DNA of 64,000 bases, taken from contig NZ_SELO01000003.1 in NCBI RefSeq assembly GCF_004146235.1, positions 186,001-250,000 on the forward strand, given 5' to 3'. The stretch's first letter is position 1. Every line of letters starts with the position of its first letter. Source of the stretch: Tropicimonas sp. IMCC6043. GTDB lineage: Bacteria; Pseudomonadota; Alphaproteobacteria; Rhodobacterales; Rhodobacteraceae. Below are positions 35,028 through 43,292 of this stretch, piece by piece. The position numbers were made by a program, and so were the translations under genes. Under the pieces are notes generated by a model. That model was not told the DNA's origin. It ran no database searches and saw nothing but the letters and a program-made list of their open reading frames with translations.

Positions 35028-36419
35028 TCAGTCCTTTGCTGCACGAAAGGTTTCCGGATCGAGGTCGACGCCCGCCGCCATCAGCTGTTCGGCGCATCTC
35101 GGGCGGATCCCGGTGGGCACGAAGCGCCCCAGGACCTCGCCGCTCTCCGAACGTCCCTGTTTCTGGAACACGAAGATGTCCTGCATGGTGATGACCTGCC
35201 CCTCCATGCCGGTGATCTCGGAGATGCTCATCACACGGCGCGTGCCGTCGGCCAGACGGGACAGGTGGACGACGAATTGCAGACCCGAGGCGATCTGGGC
35301 ACGGATCGCCGAGACCGGGAATTCGATCCCCATCATGGTGACCATCTGTTCCAGGCGTCCGAGGGCGTCGCGGGCGGAGTTGGCGTGGACGGTCGTCATC
35401 GAACCGTCATGGCCGGTGTTCATCGCCTGCAACATGTCGAAGGTCTCCGCGCCGCGGACCTCGCCGACGATGATCCGGTCGGGCCGCATCCGGAGCGCAT
35501 TGCGCACCAGGTCCCGCTGCGCGACCGCCCCGGTGCCGGACGGCGACGGCGGGCGGGTTTCGAGACGCACGACGTGCTCCTGCTGGAGCTGAAGTTCGGC
35601 CGCGTCCTCGATCGTCACGACGCGCTCGCTGTGGTCGATGAAGGACGACATGGCGTTGAGCATCGTGGTCTTGCCAGAGCCCGTGCCGCCCGCGATGAGG
35701 ATGTTAAGGCGTGCATAGACAAGCGCACGCAGGAAATCGGAGGCATGCGAATTGAGCGCGCCGGTGTCGACCAGCTTCTGCATCGTCAGCGGCGAGGCCG
35801 AGAATTTCCGGATCGAGACCGAGGGGCCGTCGATCGCGCAGGGCCGGATGATCGCGTTCACGCGGCTGCCATCCTCGAGACGCGCATCGACCCAGGGCTG
35901 GCTCTCGTCAACGCGGCGGCCCATCTTGCTGACGATCTTGTCGATCACGCGCAGCAGGTGCTTCTCGTCGCGGAACCGGACCGGAACGCGCTCGAGCAGG
36001 CCGTAGCGCTCGACATAGACAGTCCTGTAGCCGTTGACGAGGATGTCGTTGATAGTGGGATCGGCAAGCAGCGGCTCGAGCGGGCCGAAGCCGAGGATCT
36101 CGTCCAGAAGCTCGTCGACAATCCGGTTGAAATCATCGCCATTGAGGGGCTTGCCCGCGTCGCCCAGGGCCGTGCTGACAACACCTGCAACTTCGCGGCG
36201 CAGCGCGTCGCGCTCGACCTTCTCGATCACCGAGAGGTTCAGCCGCTCGAGCAGCGCTTCATGCAGGGTGCTCTTGAGCTCCAGCCACTCGGCGAGCTGG
36301 GGATCTTCCGCGGAATGCTGGGATTGAAGCTCCTTGACCGTGGCCACCTTGGCGTGATCGGTGAGATGGATCACATTGGGCTGTGCGGCCGGCATAGACC
36401 GGCTGAATTTATCAAACAT
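35028..36419 (-). CDS. cpaF: Tad pilus assembly ATPase TadA/CpaF
   Basis: This 463-residue secretion ATPase has Walker [10 protein letters not shown], an Asp box ([10 protein letters not shown]), Walker B-type GEVRGAE and the His box (TTVHANS). The N-terminal helical region has [10 protein letters not shown] and the INDILVNG motif. It energises pilin assembly at the inner membrane. I chose the ATG at 36419 because GGAG lies upstream; the frame extends further but is not coding-like. Confidence 0.93.
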   Translation of the reverse strand: MFDKFSRSMPAAQPNVIHLTDHAKVATVKELQSQHSAEDPQLAEWLELKSTLHEALLERLNLSVIEKVERDALRREVAGVVSTALGDAGKPLNGDDFNRIVDELLDEILGFGPLEPLLADPTINDILVNGYRTVYVERYGLLERVPVRFRDEKHLLRVIDKIVSKMGRRVDESQPWVDARLEDGSRVNAIIRPCAIDGPSVSIRKFSASPLTMQKLVDTGALNSHASDFLRALVYARLNILIAGGTGSGKTTMLNAMSSFIDHSERVVTIEDAAELQLQQEHVVRLETRPPSPSGTGAVAQRDLVRNALRMRPDRIIVGEVRGAETFDMLQAMNTGHDGSMTTVHANSARDALGRLEQMVTMMGIEFPVSAIRAQIASGLQFVVHLSRLADGTRRVMSISEITGMEGQVITMQDIFVFQKQGRSESGEVLGRFVPTGIRPRCAEQLMAAGVDLDPETFRAAKD

Positions 36420-36435
36420 TTCAATAATCTCCGGT

Positions 36436-37650
36436 TTATGCGGCTTTGTGAGCGTGGCCGAGCGCCACGGATTGCGTTTCCTGCATGATCTTGCGTCCAA
36501 GGTGACGGATGGCCTTGGAGAGGCCGGACCCGCGGGCGGCCTGGGACAGGAGCTGGCCGCGGTCGAGCGCGATCCGAGCGTTGTGAGGATCATGCGGAAG
36601 CCAGTGACGCAGCTTGCGCCCGAGCAGTTTCTCGGCCTCGGCATAATGTGCGGCACCGAAAATCTTCTTCTTCTCGTGGCTGACGACGATCTCGACCGGC
36701 AGTTCGAGCCGCTCCTGAGAGAAGAAATCGATCAGGCGGTAGGCCTGGCGGATCGACGGCACGGTGCTGTCTGTCACCATGAGCATGCGGTCGCAGCTCG
36801 ACACGATGGCGCCGAGCCAGTCGACCAGGGTCCGGGGCAGATCGAGCACCACATAGTCGAATTCCTGCCGCAGCGTCTCGATGAGGGTCGCGATCTGTTC
36901 GCGGCTGAAGGCGTCGAGCGGCATGAACTCGTCCGGCGCGGTCAGAACCTCGAGGCCCGACGCATGCTTCACGAGGCACTGTTCCAGGAATGTGCGGTCG
37001 GGCCTGACCCTGTCGCGGGCCATCTTGAAGAGGCCGGCGGACGGCGCGAGGTCGAGCTCGGTCGCGATCGTGCCGAACTGGATGTCGAGATCAACCACGG
37101 CGACGCGATTGCGGTTGCGCTTCCGGAACGTTCCCGTCCGGCCCTGCAACTGATCCGCCAGGTTGACGGCCAGCGTCGAGGCGCCGATTCCGCCGCGCAC
37201 CGGGCAGACGCCGATAACCTGGCCAAGACGCCGCGTTCCCGGCTGGGAATAGAGCGTCGGCAGCATGGAACGGGGCGTCGCGAGGCGCTGGATCTGCTCG
37301 GCAAGCTCGTCGCGGCCGATGGGGAAGGGAAGGATCTCGTCGACGCCGGATTTCTTCAGTGCACGCATCTCCGAAAGCGAAATGTCGCGGTCCGACAGCG
37401 CCATGAGCGTGCCCGAGGCGCTGACCTGCCGCCGCATCTGGGAGACCAGGTCGGTATCGGCGTCATCCGAAAGGCGGAAGATCAGGAGATCATGATCGTT
37501 GAGGAACTGGGCCGCGGCCCCGTTGACCGAGGACAATGTCCCGGTGCGCACCTCCAGCGACATGTCGCCCAGGTGATCGATGGCCTTGCCGACGGCCGTT
37601 TTCATCGCGTCGTCATCGGCAATCAGGACGACAGATCTGACTTCGGTCAT
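36436..37650 (-). CDS. cpaE: Tad pilus localisation protein CpaE/TadZ
   Basis: The first 125 residues of this roughly 404-residue protein resemble a response-regulator receiver without the phosphorylation pattern. The rest is a ParA/MinD-type ATPase with the deviant P-loop RGGIGAST (Arg where ParA has Lys), DLDIQFG and DLPR. CpaE places the pilus machine at the cell pole. AAGGAG is 8 bases from the ATG at 37650 and only 2 from the one at 37656, which favours the former start. Confidence 0.9.
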   Translation of the reverse strand: MTEVRSVVLIADDDAMKTAVGKAIDHLGDMSLEVRTGTLSSVNGAAAQFLNDHDLLIFRLSDDADTDLVSQMRRQVSASGTLMALSDRDISLSEMRALKKSGVDEILPFPIGRDELAEQIQRLATPRSMLPTLYSQPGTRRLGQVIGVCPVRGGIGASTLAVNLADQLQGRTGTFRKRNRNRVAVVDLDIQFGTIATELDLAPSAGLFKMARDRVRPDRTFLEQCLVKHASGLEVLTAPDEFMPLDAFSREQIATLIETLRQEFDYVVLDLPRTLVDWLGAIVSSCDRMLMVTDSTVPSIRQAYRLIDFFSQERLELPVEIVVSHEKKKIFGAAHYAEAEKLLGRKLRHWLPHDPHNARIALDRGQLLSQAARGSGLSKAIRHLGRKIMQETQSVALGHAHKAA

Positions 37651-37676
37651 GGTCATAACTCCTTTTGCTTTGCCGC

Positions 37677-38393
37677 TCAGCCGCTGGAACCGCTGGCGAG
37701 GTCTTCACCCGGCAAGGTTGCGCTGAAATCGGAGAAGATCTTGAAATTGGTTGTTACGGTGGTGAGAGCGTCGCTCTCGGCCGTGGCACCGTTCGCCGCC
37801 AGGGCCGCAAGCGCCCCGAGCGGAGAAACGAAGCGGAACGGAAGTTCCTCGATCGTGACAGTCACCATCGGCACGAACGGCCCGCCAAGGAAATTCATGT
37901 CGGGGTCGAACTCGTAGGAAAAGGTCAGGTTGCTCTTGTCGAAATCTGCGGTCGGATCGTTCGGCACAGCGAATTGCAGCATGGTCCAGATCTCGTCGAC
38001 CGTGGCCCGGGCGTCCGCATCGGCCGCCGCGTTTCCCGCACAAGGGGGAATTTTCGGATCGAGGCAGACCCCGGATGCATAGGCGCAATTGGTGCCGAAA
38101 CGCGGGCCGGAAACATCCGTGTAGCTGCCGCGGGGATTGGTGTCGCTGTGATCGTCGAGGAAGGCGACGAGCGCGTCGCAGGCCGGCGGACGCACCGCCG
38201 CGATGCGCGCGGCGAGTTGCACCGCCTTCTCGGTGGCCGAGAAATGGAAGGCCAGCCGGCCGAAATCGATCAGGCCAAGGAAGATCAGGAGGAAGATCGG
38301 CAGGACGATGGCGAGTTCCACGATCGTTGCGCCGTCCTCGTGACGACCGAACCGGGCGAGCAGCGCCCGCGGAGAGGAGATGCGATAGGTCAT
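37677..38393 (-). CDS. TadE/TadF-like pseudopilin
   Basis: This 238-residue protein has the TadE signature: a short basic N-terminus, EDGATIVELAIVLP and one long membrane helix. A Cys-bearing periplasmic domain follows, without membrane segments. TadE-like proteins are processed by the prepilin peptidase and act as minor pilins. The start overlaps the stop of the next TadE-like gene (ATGA). Confidence 0.87.
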   Translation of the reverse strand: MTYRISSPRALLARFGRHEDGATIVELAIVLPIFLLIFLGLIDFGRLAFHFSATEKAVQLAARIAAVRPPACDALVAFLDDHSDTNPRGSYTDVSGPRFGTNCAYASGVCLDPKIPPCAGNAAADADARATVDEIWTMLQFAVPNDPTADFDKSNLTFSYEFDPDMNFLGGPFVPMVTVTIEELPFRFVSPLGALAALAANGATAESDALTTVTTNFKIFSDFSATLPGEDLASGSSG

Positions 38394-38899
38394 GGTCCGA
38401 ACACCCGGCTGCGGTCGGTCACCGTCGTTTCGATCTGGGCCATGTCCGACCCGCCAACCAGCTGGAAGAACGGCGCGAAGGGCAGTTCGGTGATCGTGAG
38501 TTTCGCCGAGACGACGGCCACCGCCACGCGGTTCCCGCCCCGATACTCGCCGGGCTCACCGACGCAGACTGTGTCGAGCGTATCGAGGCCGACTTCGATC
38601 TTTGGGGTCGAGAGCGCCGTCAGCGAGTCGGACACGAAGGTCGTGTAGTCGGAGATCGACTTGCTCGACCCCGCTCCGCAAAGATCAGACGGCGCGATCC
38701 GACCGAGGTGGCGCGTGGTGTCGCGGACGCCGGTGATCGCGTTCTGGTAGGACCAGAAGAGCCGCCCCCCTTCCGCGATCAGCGCGAAGACCGCGAGGGT
38801 CAGCGGAAGGAGGATGGCGAACTCGACGAGGACGGCGCCGGAGTCCGCCCGCAGGAAGCGGCGGGCCGTTTGGCGGATATGTCGGGAAATCATGGTCAT
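38390..38899 (-). CDS. tadE: TadE-like pseudopilin
   Basis: This 169-residue protein has DSGAVLVEFAILLPLTLAVFAL as its TadE signature and single membrane helix, followed by a periplasmic domain. The ATG at 38899 has AGGTGA upstream. It follows the TadG gene by 4 bases. Together with the next gene and TadG it makes a three-gene minor pilin block. Confidence 0.87.
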   Translation of the reverse strand: MTMISRHIRQTARRFLRADSGAVLVEFAILLPLTLAVFALIAEGGRLFWSYQNAITGVRDTTRHLGRIAPSDLCGAGSSKSISDYTTFVSDSLTALSTPKIEVGLDTLDTVCVGEPGEYRGGNRVAVAVVSAKLTITELPFAPFFQLVGGSDMAQIETTVTDRSRVFGP

Positions 38900-38903
38900 C
38901 GGT

Positions 38904-40499
38904 TCACCTGTAGAGTTGCACGACGTCATGGAGGATTCCGCCCACGCCACCGCTTTCGGGGCCGCTCTCGATCGTGCGGATCACCTCTCCGTAGATGATG
39001 GCGTTGGCGCCGGTTCCGTCCGATTCCGAGGGACGGATCAGGAACATCTCGACGAATTTCGACACCGGAATGACTCCGGACCCGCCGTTGAGCTCGCTCT
39101 CGTAGCTGGCGCAGTCGATCCCGGCCGCGACGATCACCCGGCGATTGGGATTGGCCTTTGCCGCCGTGGAGGGCGCCTGGCATCCCGGAAGGCTGCTTTC
39201 GGCCTTGCCCAGGGTGGTCAGGCGGGCCTGCAGGTCCGACTGGTTGGCGATCTCGGCCTTGTAGATGTCGTAGCGCGTGCCGTCGGTCGGGAACCAGTCG
39301 GGGACGGTGGCAGGTGTCGCGCTGGCGGCGTCGACCCCGTAATTCACGGTCAGGTAGTCCTGAAGCCCGTCGCTGAAATCGCCGTCTCCGATCCGGTCTT
39401 GGGGGCACGTGCCGCTCTCGAAGCAATCGTCCAAGGGGAGCCCGACAGTCGCTGTCGGATCGATGATGGTCGCGGTCGGATCGTCGGGGTCGACGGTCTC
39501 GTAGGGCGGAGATTGCACGCTGGTGCAATTGCTGCCGTTGGCCTCGGTGATCCAGCCGTCCAGAACGTTCGGCGCGGCGGCAAAGTTGTCCACGTCGAAT
39601 TTGCTGTCATTCTGATACTGCTTGGAGGAAGCGTTGTAGCGGTCAAAGCGCGTGTTGAAGCCCGCGATCATGTTGCCGACGCTCAGGCCCGGCTTGGTCT
39701 CGACGCCTTTCTGGCTGAAGCACTTGGACACGGATCTGGACGCGGCCAGGGCACAGGAATCTTCCTGTCCCGGAGGGGCCGACGCGCAGGCGCCGTCTTC
39801 GTCGATTCCGAGGATGTCGTCTGCCGCGAGGAAGCCGAAATTGCCCGCACCCCACTGTTCGGTGCCGCCGCCCTGGCTGACCATCTTGATCATCTGGCCT
39901 TCGGTGACGTCCAGCCCGGGCTGCGGCAGGCAGAAGAACATCGGCGTGATGTCGCAGGCGGAGAGGGTGAAGCCGGCGACCGCCTCGGCCTTGACGGAGG
40001 CGAACCGATAGGGATCTCCGGTGAGCGTCGCGACAGCGGCCGCCAGCGGCGTGTCGATCTCGTGGGTTGCCACGACCACCCGCACATAGGTCGCTTTCAG
40101 AGCACTGACCGGAGCGGACGCATCGAGCAACTCGCCGGGTTGGCCAGGCTCGATGGCCGGATTGCCCGGGTCCTCGTAGAAGAAGAGCTGGTAATCGGTG
40201 TTGCCGGACAGGGTGTTGTCCTTGTTGCGGGTTCCGAAGGTCTGCCAGTCGCTGATCATGCTGGCCGCAGCGTTGGTGGCGCGGGTGATCGAGTCGGCGT
40301 GACCGTCAAGCTCGCCGGCGGCGGCGAGCGCCACGTTGTCGGCGTAGCTCTGAAGCTCGCTCTGCGTGACCGTGACACGTCCGAAATCGAAGGCGAGAGC
40401 CGCCATTCCCAGCATCGCCGCGAGGGCGACCGCCACGAAGACCAGGATCGCGCCGTCTTCGGAGCGGCGGAAGGCGTCTATGGCATTTGCTGGGGTCAT
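38904..40499 (-). CDS. tadG: TadG-like protein of the Tad locus
   Basis: This 531-residue protein begins with the SEDGAILVFVAVALAAMLGM segment, a TadG/TadE-type membrane helix, and carries a large Cys-containing periplasmic part rich in Asp and Asn. TadG proteins anchor or stabilise the pilus in the envelope. A von Willebrand A domain, found in some TadG, is not obvious. The start at 40499 gives MTPANA. Confidence 0.85.
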   Translation of the reverse strand: MTPANAIDAFRRSEDGAILVFVAVALAAMLGMAALAFDFGRVTVTQSELQSYADNVALAAAGELDGHADSITRATNAAASMISDWQTFGTRNKDNTLSGNTDYQLFFYEDPGNPAIEPGQPGELLDASAPVSALKATYVRVVVATHEIDTPLAAAVATLTGDPYRFASVKAEAVAGFTLSACDITPMFFCLPQPGLDVTEGQMIKMVSQGGGTEQWGAGNFGFLAADDILGIDEDGACASAPPGQEDSCALAASRSVSKCFSQKGVETKPGLSVGNMIAGFNTRFDRYNASSKQYQNDSKFDVDNFAAAPNVLDGWITEANGSNCTSVQSPPYETVDPDDPTATIIDPTATVGLPLDDCFESGTCPQDRIGDGDFSDGLQDYLTVNYGVDAASATPATVPDWFPTDGTRYDIYKAEIANQSDLQARLTTLGKAESSLPGCQAPSTAAKANPNRRVIVAAGIDCASYESELNGGSGVIPVSKFVEMFLIRPSESDGTGANAIIYGEVIRTIESGPESGGVGGILHDVVQLYR

Positions 40500-40522
40500 G
40501 GTCGGGCTCTCCACGGCCGGGA

Positions 40523-41329
40523 TCAGTTGATCACGGCTTCGGTCATGTCCGTTCCGCGGCGGACGCGGATCACGGACTTGCGCACCTCTTCGACCGTCTC
40601 CGGATCGGGGTCCTGGAGCAGGTCGTGGAGCCGGGTCATCTCGAGCGTCCGGTCCTCGGTGTCCTCGATGGAACGCAGGGTGAGGCTGAGGCGGCCGGCG
40701 CGTTGCGCCAGGGCAAGGCGCTGGCCCTGATCCGGCGTGACTTCGACGGTCACCGTGCGTGCGACGCTCGGGCTGTCGGTCTGTTCGTCGGCTTCCTGGT
40801 CCACGCCGATCACACGGATGTTCTGCAGGATGGTGATCGCGCGCATGTTCTCTTTCGCGCCCTCGGTCATCACGATGTCGACCCGGTCGCCCGGTGTCAC
40901 GAAGCCGCCGACAGCGGTTTCTGCATCGACTTCGATCGCCATGGCACGGTTGTTCGCGCCGATCGTCTGAACGATCGTAACTTTCTCACCAAAATCGGAA
41001 ATCTTGGTCGTCAGCAGCAGTTCGCCCTGCGCGATCGGCCGGCGGGCGCGTCGCGGAGGCTGGTTGCTTGCGGCAAGAAGCTCTTCGTAGTCGGTATAGA
41101 CCCCGGCGGGCAGCGCGGCGCGCGGCCACTCGATCGCGGTCAGCGTGCCCGGTTCGATCGCCTCGCCAAAGGAGATGTCGCGGGCCGCCACGATGACACC
41201 GACGGTTTCGCTTTCGGCAGATGCTTCTGCGGTGGCGGGCTCGAACCGGATGTAGTCCCGGGCGAGATAGACGGATCCCCCGGCCACGGCGAGCCCCGTC
41301 AGAGCGGTGATCAAGGCGGAAAGTCTCAT
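40523..41329 (-). CDS. cpaB: Flp pilus assembly protein CpaB/RcpC
   Basis: This 268-residue protein has an N-terminal membrane anchor (LITALTGLAVAGGSVYLA) and then a SAF domain (VGVIVAARDISFGEAIEPG) with the downstream PGDRVDIVM motif. CpaB sits in the periplasm and normally works with the CpaC secretin, which is not encoded in this locus. It is the second gene of the operon, after flp. Confidence 0.9.
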   Translation of the reverse strand: MRLSALITALTGLAVAGGSVYLARDYIRFEPATAEASAESETVGVIVAARDISFGEAIEPGTLTAIEWPRAALPAGVYTDYEELLAASNQPPRRARRPIAQGELLLTTKISDFGEKVTIVQTIGANNRAMAIEVDAETAVGGFVTPGDRVDIVMTEGAKENMRAITILQNIRVIGVDQEADEQTDSPSVARTVTVEVTPDQGQRLALAQRAGRLSLTLRSIEDTEDRTLEMTRLHDLLQDPDPETVEEVRKSVIRVRRGTDMTEAVIN

Positions 41330-41403
41330 GTCAGTGTCCTTTCGCGTTTGCAGGGAGATGTCGGCTCGGGCCGACGCGACGGATTGAAATCCGGTGGGAG
41401 GAG

Positions 41404-41456
41404 GCGGCGGCCGGAGCCGCCGCTTTCCCGGGTTGGTCGAGGGCGTGACGCCCTCG
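41404..41456 (-). other. tandem strong hairpins between flp and cpaB
   Basis: Stem 1 is CGAGGGCG (41438-41445), loop TGA, CGCCCTCG (41449-41456). Stem 2 is GCGGCGGC (41404-41411), loop CGGA, GCCGCCGC (41416-41423). Both lie just after the flp stop on the minus strand and neither is followed by a T-run. They fit partial termination or 3' protection, so that pilin message exceeds the message of the assembly genes. Confidence 0.65.
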
Positions 41457-41463
41457 GCGCCAG

Positions 41464-41634
41464 TTACATGATCGCTTCGGCAGCGGTGAACGAGTTGAAC
41501 ACGTCGGTGGCAAGGTTGCCGAGCACGAGCGCGCCGACGCCGGTCACGATGATCAGCGCAACGCCGTATTCCACGATGGTCGCGCCACGCTCGTCACGGT
41601 TCAGGCGGTTCACGATTTCAAAAAGCTTCCACAT
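41464..41634 (-). CDS. flp: Flp/Fap-type major pilin
   Basis: This 56-residue pilin reads from the ATG at 41634, behind GGAGT, to the TAA at 41464. It has a short charged N-terminal part (NRLNRDERG) followed by ATIVEYGVALIIVTGV, which contains the Flp hydrophobic core and the invariant Glu-Tyr pair. CpaA would cleave before this core. It is the first gene of the tad operon and the only major pilin gene in the window. The frame is short, but composition and position leave little doubt. Confidence 0.92.
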   Translation of the reverse strand: MWKLFEIVNRLNRDERGATIVEYGVALIIVTGVGALVLGNLATDVFNSFTAAEAIM

Positions 41635-42128
41635 ATCGTTACTCCTTAGGTTTTAAGTCTTGCCGCGGGAAATTGCGGCTTTGGTGGTGGGTCCTGCCGC
41701 AGTAATTCTGCGGCGCTGCAAGCCCCCTCATCGTGAGAGCTTGCGCCCAAATTACGCCCCACGACGAACCGCGCGCATCGTTCAAAGGGGGGAAGAATAC
41801 ACGCATAGGTTGAAAGTCTTCCCACTTCGGCAAGATTTCTGCCTGAATCTCGCCACATTCCCGGATGATTCGACTCGCTGCGGCGGCTTCGGACCGCCGG
41901 ATGGGCGTTCACCACAGGGGGGCCGATATTGGAAAGGCGCCCTGCCCCGCTCAGCTGGACAAGTTCGGACAAGTCGGGGGCTGGAACTGAAGGTCTCGCG
42001 AGCCTGGCCGTCGCGCGCACACGGGAGCGAAATCCCGTTATCCCGCAAAACGCCAACGTGATTTTCCCCGTGCAGCGCTATATGGTCACTTCTGGCTGGC
42101 TGCCCGTTGTCCCCTGTCTGGAGTATTC
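41635..42128. promoter_or_regulatory. 494-bp divergent gap between flp and the RND adaptor gene
   Basis: It holds a perfect 7-bp hairpin GCCGCAG (41696-41702), loop TAATT, CTGCGGC (41708-41714), and a smaller stem CCGC/GCGG near 41662-41677. Both would be in the flp leader RNA. The ribosome sites of flp and of the RND adaptor gene lie at either end. I find no convincing promoter hexamers and no further gene; the short frames here look random. Confidence 0.45.
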
Positions 42129-43280
42129 ATGTTTCGGCAAATCCTGCTCTCTGCCCTGCTGATTGCAGGGACGCTCGCGCTGTGGATCGCCTATGTACCG
42201 GCGGCGATGCCGATTCTGGACCGTCTGGGTGTTCTTTCCGTGCTCGGACTGGAGGCTCCCGAAGGCCGCGCGGACGGCGGTGGCCGCTCCTTCGGTCGTG
42301 GCGGACCGGCGCTTGTGGTGGTCAAGCCCGCCGAACTGGGAAAGATCCGCGACAGCGTCGTGGCGATCGGCGACGGGCGTGCGCTCCATACCGTCACCGT
42401 CCGCGCCAAGGTGACCGGCCAGATCGTGGAACTCGGCTTCGAAGATGGTGGCCGGGTCGAACAGGGCGACATGCTGGTGCGGCTCGATGACGAAGCCGAG
42501 CGGATCGCGCTGGAGCGCGCATCGCTCGTGCTTGAGGATGCGCGTGACGAAGCGGAGCGTGTGACGCAGCTCGAGACCACCGGTGCCGTCACGGTGACGC
42601 GGCGGCGCGAGGCCGACCTCGCCCTGCGCACGGCGGAACTGGAGCTTCGCCAGGCCGAGTTCGACTTTGCCGAGCGCGTGATCCGGGCGCCGATATCCGG
42701 CTGGCTGGGCGTGATCGACATCTCGGTGGGAGACCGCGTGTCGAGCGGCGACAGCCTGGTCACGCTGACAGACCGCTCGAAGATCCTGATCGACTTCCAT
42801 CTTCCCGAGCGCGTGGTCGGACGCGTGACGCCCGGCATGCCGCTTCTCGCGCGCCCGCTCGCCCTGCCGGGGCTGGAGCTCAGCGGCGAGATCCACGCGG
42901 TCGACAACATCGTCGACAGCGCCAGCCGCACCCTGCGGGTGCAGGGGCGCCTCGACAACGAGGGCGACCGGCTTCGCGGCGGCATGGCTTTCGAGGTGGA
43001 GCTGGGCTTTGCCGGCGAGACCCTGCCGAAGGTGGATCCGCTGGCAGTGCAGTGGTCGAATGACGGCGCCTATGTCTGGGTCGTGCGCGAGGGCAAGGCC
43101 GGCCGGGTGCCTGTGCAGATCCGGCAGCGCAATGTCGACGGGGTGCTGGTCGGGGCCGAGCTCTCGCCCGGCGACCAGGTGGTGACCGAGGGGGTGCAGA
43201 GCCTGCGGCCCGGCGCCGAGGTCGAGATCGTCGAGCCACAGGCGGCGCTCGACGGCCCGCTTCGCGTTGGTCGGGCGTAG
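42129..43280 (+). CDS. RND efflux periplasmic adaptor (membrane fusion protein)
   Basis: This 383-residue protein has an N-terminal membrane anchor or signal, then the HlyD/AcrA layout: a lipoyl half (TVRAKVTGQIVEL), a helical hairpin (about 115-175), the second lipoyl half (IRAPISGWLGVIDISVGD), a beta barrel and a membrane-proximal domain. It links the RND pump to an outer-membrane channel. GGAG lies 6 bases before the ATG. It is 12 bases before the pump gene. Confidence 0.9.
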   Translation: MFRQILLSALLIAGTLALWIAYVPAAMPILDRLGVLSVLGLEAPEGRADGGGRSFGRGGPALVVVKPAELGKIRDSVVAIGDGRALHTVTVRAKVTGQIVELGFEDGGRVEQGDMLVRLDDEAERIALERASLVLEDARDEAERVTQLETTGAVTVTRRREADLALRTAELELRQAEFDFAERVIRAPISGWLGVIDISVGDRVSSGDSLVTLTDRSKILIDFHLPERVVGRVTPGMPLLARPLALPGLELSGEIHAVDNIVDSASRTLRVQGRLDNEGDRLRGGMAFEVELGFAGETLPKVDPLAVQWSNDGAYVWVVREGKAGRVPVQIRQRNVDGVLVGAELSPGDQVVTEGVQSLRPGAEVEIVEPQAALDGPLRVGRA

Positions 43281-43292
43281 GGGGGACAGGCG

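Noticed and set aside
34341-36488. A 715-codon open frame opposite tadB and cpaF
   Set aside because: It has no recognisable motif and is antisense to two certain genes.
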